Source of the DNA: Stenotrophomonas sp. NA06056
GTDB lineage: Bacteria; Pseudomonadota; Gammaproteobacteria; Xanthomonadales; Xanthomonadaceae
Direction of reading: 5' to 3'
NCBI RefSeq assembly: GCF_013364355.1
Contig: NZ_CP054931.1
Span: 2,852,001-2,916,000 of the forward strand
Length of the DNA: 64,000 nt
Shown here: in pieces, positions 63,058 to 64,000 of the stretch
Position numbering within the stretch: position 1 is the first letter of the stretch
Layout of the letters: the number at the start of each line of letters is the position of its first letter
Translations under genes and position numbers: made by a program
Notes under the pieces: generated by a model
Databases searched by the model: none
What the model saw: only the letters and a program-made list of their open reading frames with translations
What the model was told of the DNA's origin: nothing

Positions 63058-63447
63058 TCACAGCAGCGCGAACACCAGCGCCAGGATCGCCAGGATCGAC
63101 ACCAGCCAGACCAGGCTGCGCACATAGGGAATGCCTGCCGCGTACAGCGGCAGGTACACCACACGGGCCCAGAAGTAGACCTGCGCGGCCAAGGCGGTGG
63201 TATCGCTGCCACGCCCGGCCACCACCACCGCGATCGCAGCGGCAGCGAAGAACGGGAAGGTCTCGAAGAAGTTGGATTGCGCCCGCTGCAGGCGCCCTGC
63301 CAGCGGGCTCAGCGGCTTGGACGAGTCGTCGCGTGCCGAGGCGTTCCATTTCATCCCGCGCTCGCGGGTGACCACGGTGGAGGCAGCGAAGATGTAGACG
63401 AAACCCAGCAGCATCGCCCACGCCAGCATCGTCAGTTCGGTGGCCAT
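63058..63447 (-). CDS. MAPEG family membrane protein
   Basis: A 129-residue protein with four hydrophobic helices: MLAWAMLLGFVYIFAASTVV, the RLQRAQSNFFETFPFFAAAA motif typical of MAPEG, a helix with WARVVYLPLYAAGIPYVRSL, and a last helix LVSILAILALVFALL. Bacterial members often have glutathione-linked or unknown roles. It lies 12 bp after the DUF4019 gene on the same strand. Confidence 0.9.
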   Translation of the reverse strand: MATELTMLAWAMLLGFVYIFAASTVVTRERGMKWNASARDDSSKPLSPLAGRLQRAQSNFFETFPFFAAAAIAVVVAGRGSDTTALAAQVYFWARVVYLPLYAAGIPYVRSLVWLVSILAILALVFALL

Positions 63448-63459
63448 CGTCGATCTCCG

Positions 63460-63996
63460 TCAGGGGCTGGATGCACGCAGGCTGTAGCCGGCCAGGCGCC
63501 AGGTCTGGTCTTCGTCGAAGCGGAACGACACCAGCTCGCGGACCGGCTGCGCGCTGTTGGCGAAACGGGTCGGGAAACTGACGTTGATGTACAGGCCTTC
63601 AGGCACGGCGGCGCCTGCTGCGTATTTGACCCGGGTGATGGTCGGCTGGCCGCGGCCGGCCATCGCGCCCAGGCGCGTACGGTCCGCCGCAAGCTGGCTG
63701 ACGAAGGCCGCCTTGGGCACCGCGCGGCGAGCCACGGCCGAGGCGCCGTCCCACAACTCACCCGCCCGATTGGCGTCGACCAGTTGCGCGGCCTTCAATG
63801 CGGCGCTGCCCATTTCCGCGTCCTGTTTCTGCACCTGCGCCTGCTGGGCAGCACTCAGCACCGGCGTGGCGGCTGTCGCCGGTTTCGCGGCGGCCGGGGC
63901 GCTCGGCGCGGGGCGCGCCGGCGCCGGAGCGGGCGTGGCCGGTGCAGGCGCTTGCGCCAGTGCAGCCAGGGGCAACAGGGACAGCAGCAGGAGCAC
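63460..63996 (-). CDS. DUF4019 domain exported protein (start may lie beyond window)
   Basis: A 178-residue exported protein as read from a GTG at 63996. The frame stays open to the window edge with an Arg before it, so a true ATG may lie beyond 64000. The hydrophobic signal LLLLSLLPLAALAQA is followed by an Ala/Pro-rich linker of about 35 residues. A DUF4019 domain then starts near residue 50 (LVDANRAGELWDGASAVARR, TRFANSAQPVRELVSFRFDE, TWRLAGYSLR). The function is unknown. The MAPEG gene follows. Confidence 0.75.
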   Translation of the reverse strand: MLLLLSLLPLAALAQAPAPATPAPAPARPAPSAPAAAKPATAATPVLSAAQQAQVQKQDAEMGSAALKAAQLVDANRAGELWDGASAVARRAVPKAAFVSQLAADRTRLGAMAGRGQPTITRVKYAAGAAVPEGLYINVSFPTRFANSAQPVRELVSFRFDEDQTWRLAGYSLRASSP

Positions 63997-64000
63997 GCGC

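Overview
The window looks like a chromosomal segment of a Stenotrophomonas maltophilia-complex bacterium (Xanthomonadaceae, Gammaproteobacteria). The reasons are high G+C by eye, the gene order rpsB-tsf...pyrH-frr-uppS-cdsA-dxr-rseP-bamA-lpxD-fabZ-lpxA-lpxB-rnhB-dnaE-accA, an orphan PL5 polyuronate lyase, and many GTAG-headed palindromic REP units of the SMAG type known from this species. No tRNA, rRNA, CRISPR array, insertion sequence, integrase or prophage gene was seen.

Layout. (1) 1-3.84 kb: 3' end of a Csu/spore-coat-U type chaperone-usher fimbrial operon (usher, two-domain SCPU adhesin, small secreted protein, chaperone). (2) 3.8-26.4 kb: a housekeeping block on the + strand. It covers translation (rpsB, tsf, frr), pyrimidine metabolism (pyrH), lipid carrier, phospholipid and isoprenoid synthesis (uppS, cdsA, dxr), envelope stress and outer-membrane assembly (rseP, bamA), lipid A synthesis (lpxD, fabZ, lpxA, lpxB), replication (rnhB, dnaE) and fatty acid synthesis (accA). 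An HDOD-GGDEF signalling protein sits between tsf and pyrH. Many genes overlap by 4 bp, which suggests tight translational coupling. (3) 26.4-51 kb: accessory and metabolic genes on both strands. These include an autotransporter, HemJ, a methyltransferase, an intracellular PHA depolymerase, a HAAS/PadR pair, a HEAT-like protein, a periplasmic cyclophilin, two EamA transporters, a LysR regulator, a DUF885 lipoprotein, the PL5 lyase, a histidine acid phosphatase, an ABC exporter, a serine hydrolase, and VOC, DUF72 and Pr6Pr proteins. (4) 51-59.2 kb: an AAA ATPase, then three minus-strand c-di-GMP genes (GAF-GGDEF, 7TM-GGDEF, PAS-GGDEF-EAL) with RluF and a repeat-rich 0.7-kb gap among them. (5) 59.3-64 kb: a DEAD-box helicase, an S4 RNA-binding protein, a ubiquinone-type monooxygenase, a MAPEG protein and a DUF4019 protein.

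The most unusual signal is non-coding. Three copies of a structured repeat (16057-16164, 56230-56335, 56537-56638) share a 52-nt core that is almost invariant. Each core is flanked by 25-28 bp arms that differ completely between copies yet pair with each other within each copy. The inner hairpin of the core also shows compensatory changes. Read in one orientation, both inner loops carry a CANGGANG motif like those bound by CsrA/RsmA. A second multi-hairpin repeat family has copies at 15831-15914 and 20471-20559. SMAG-type REP units punctuate most gene boundaries from 31.8 kb onward, and one of them supplies the stop codon of a gene.
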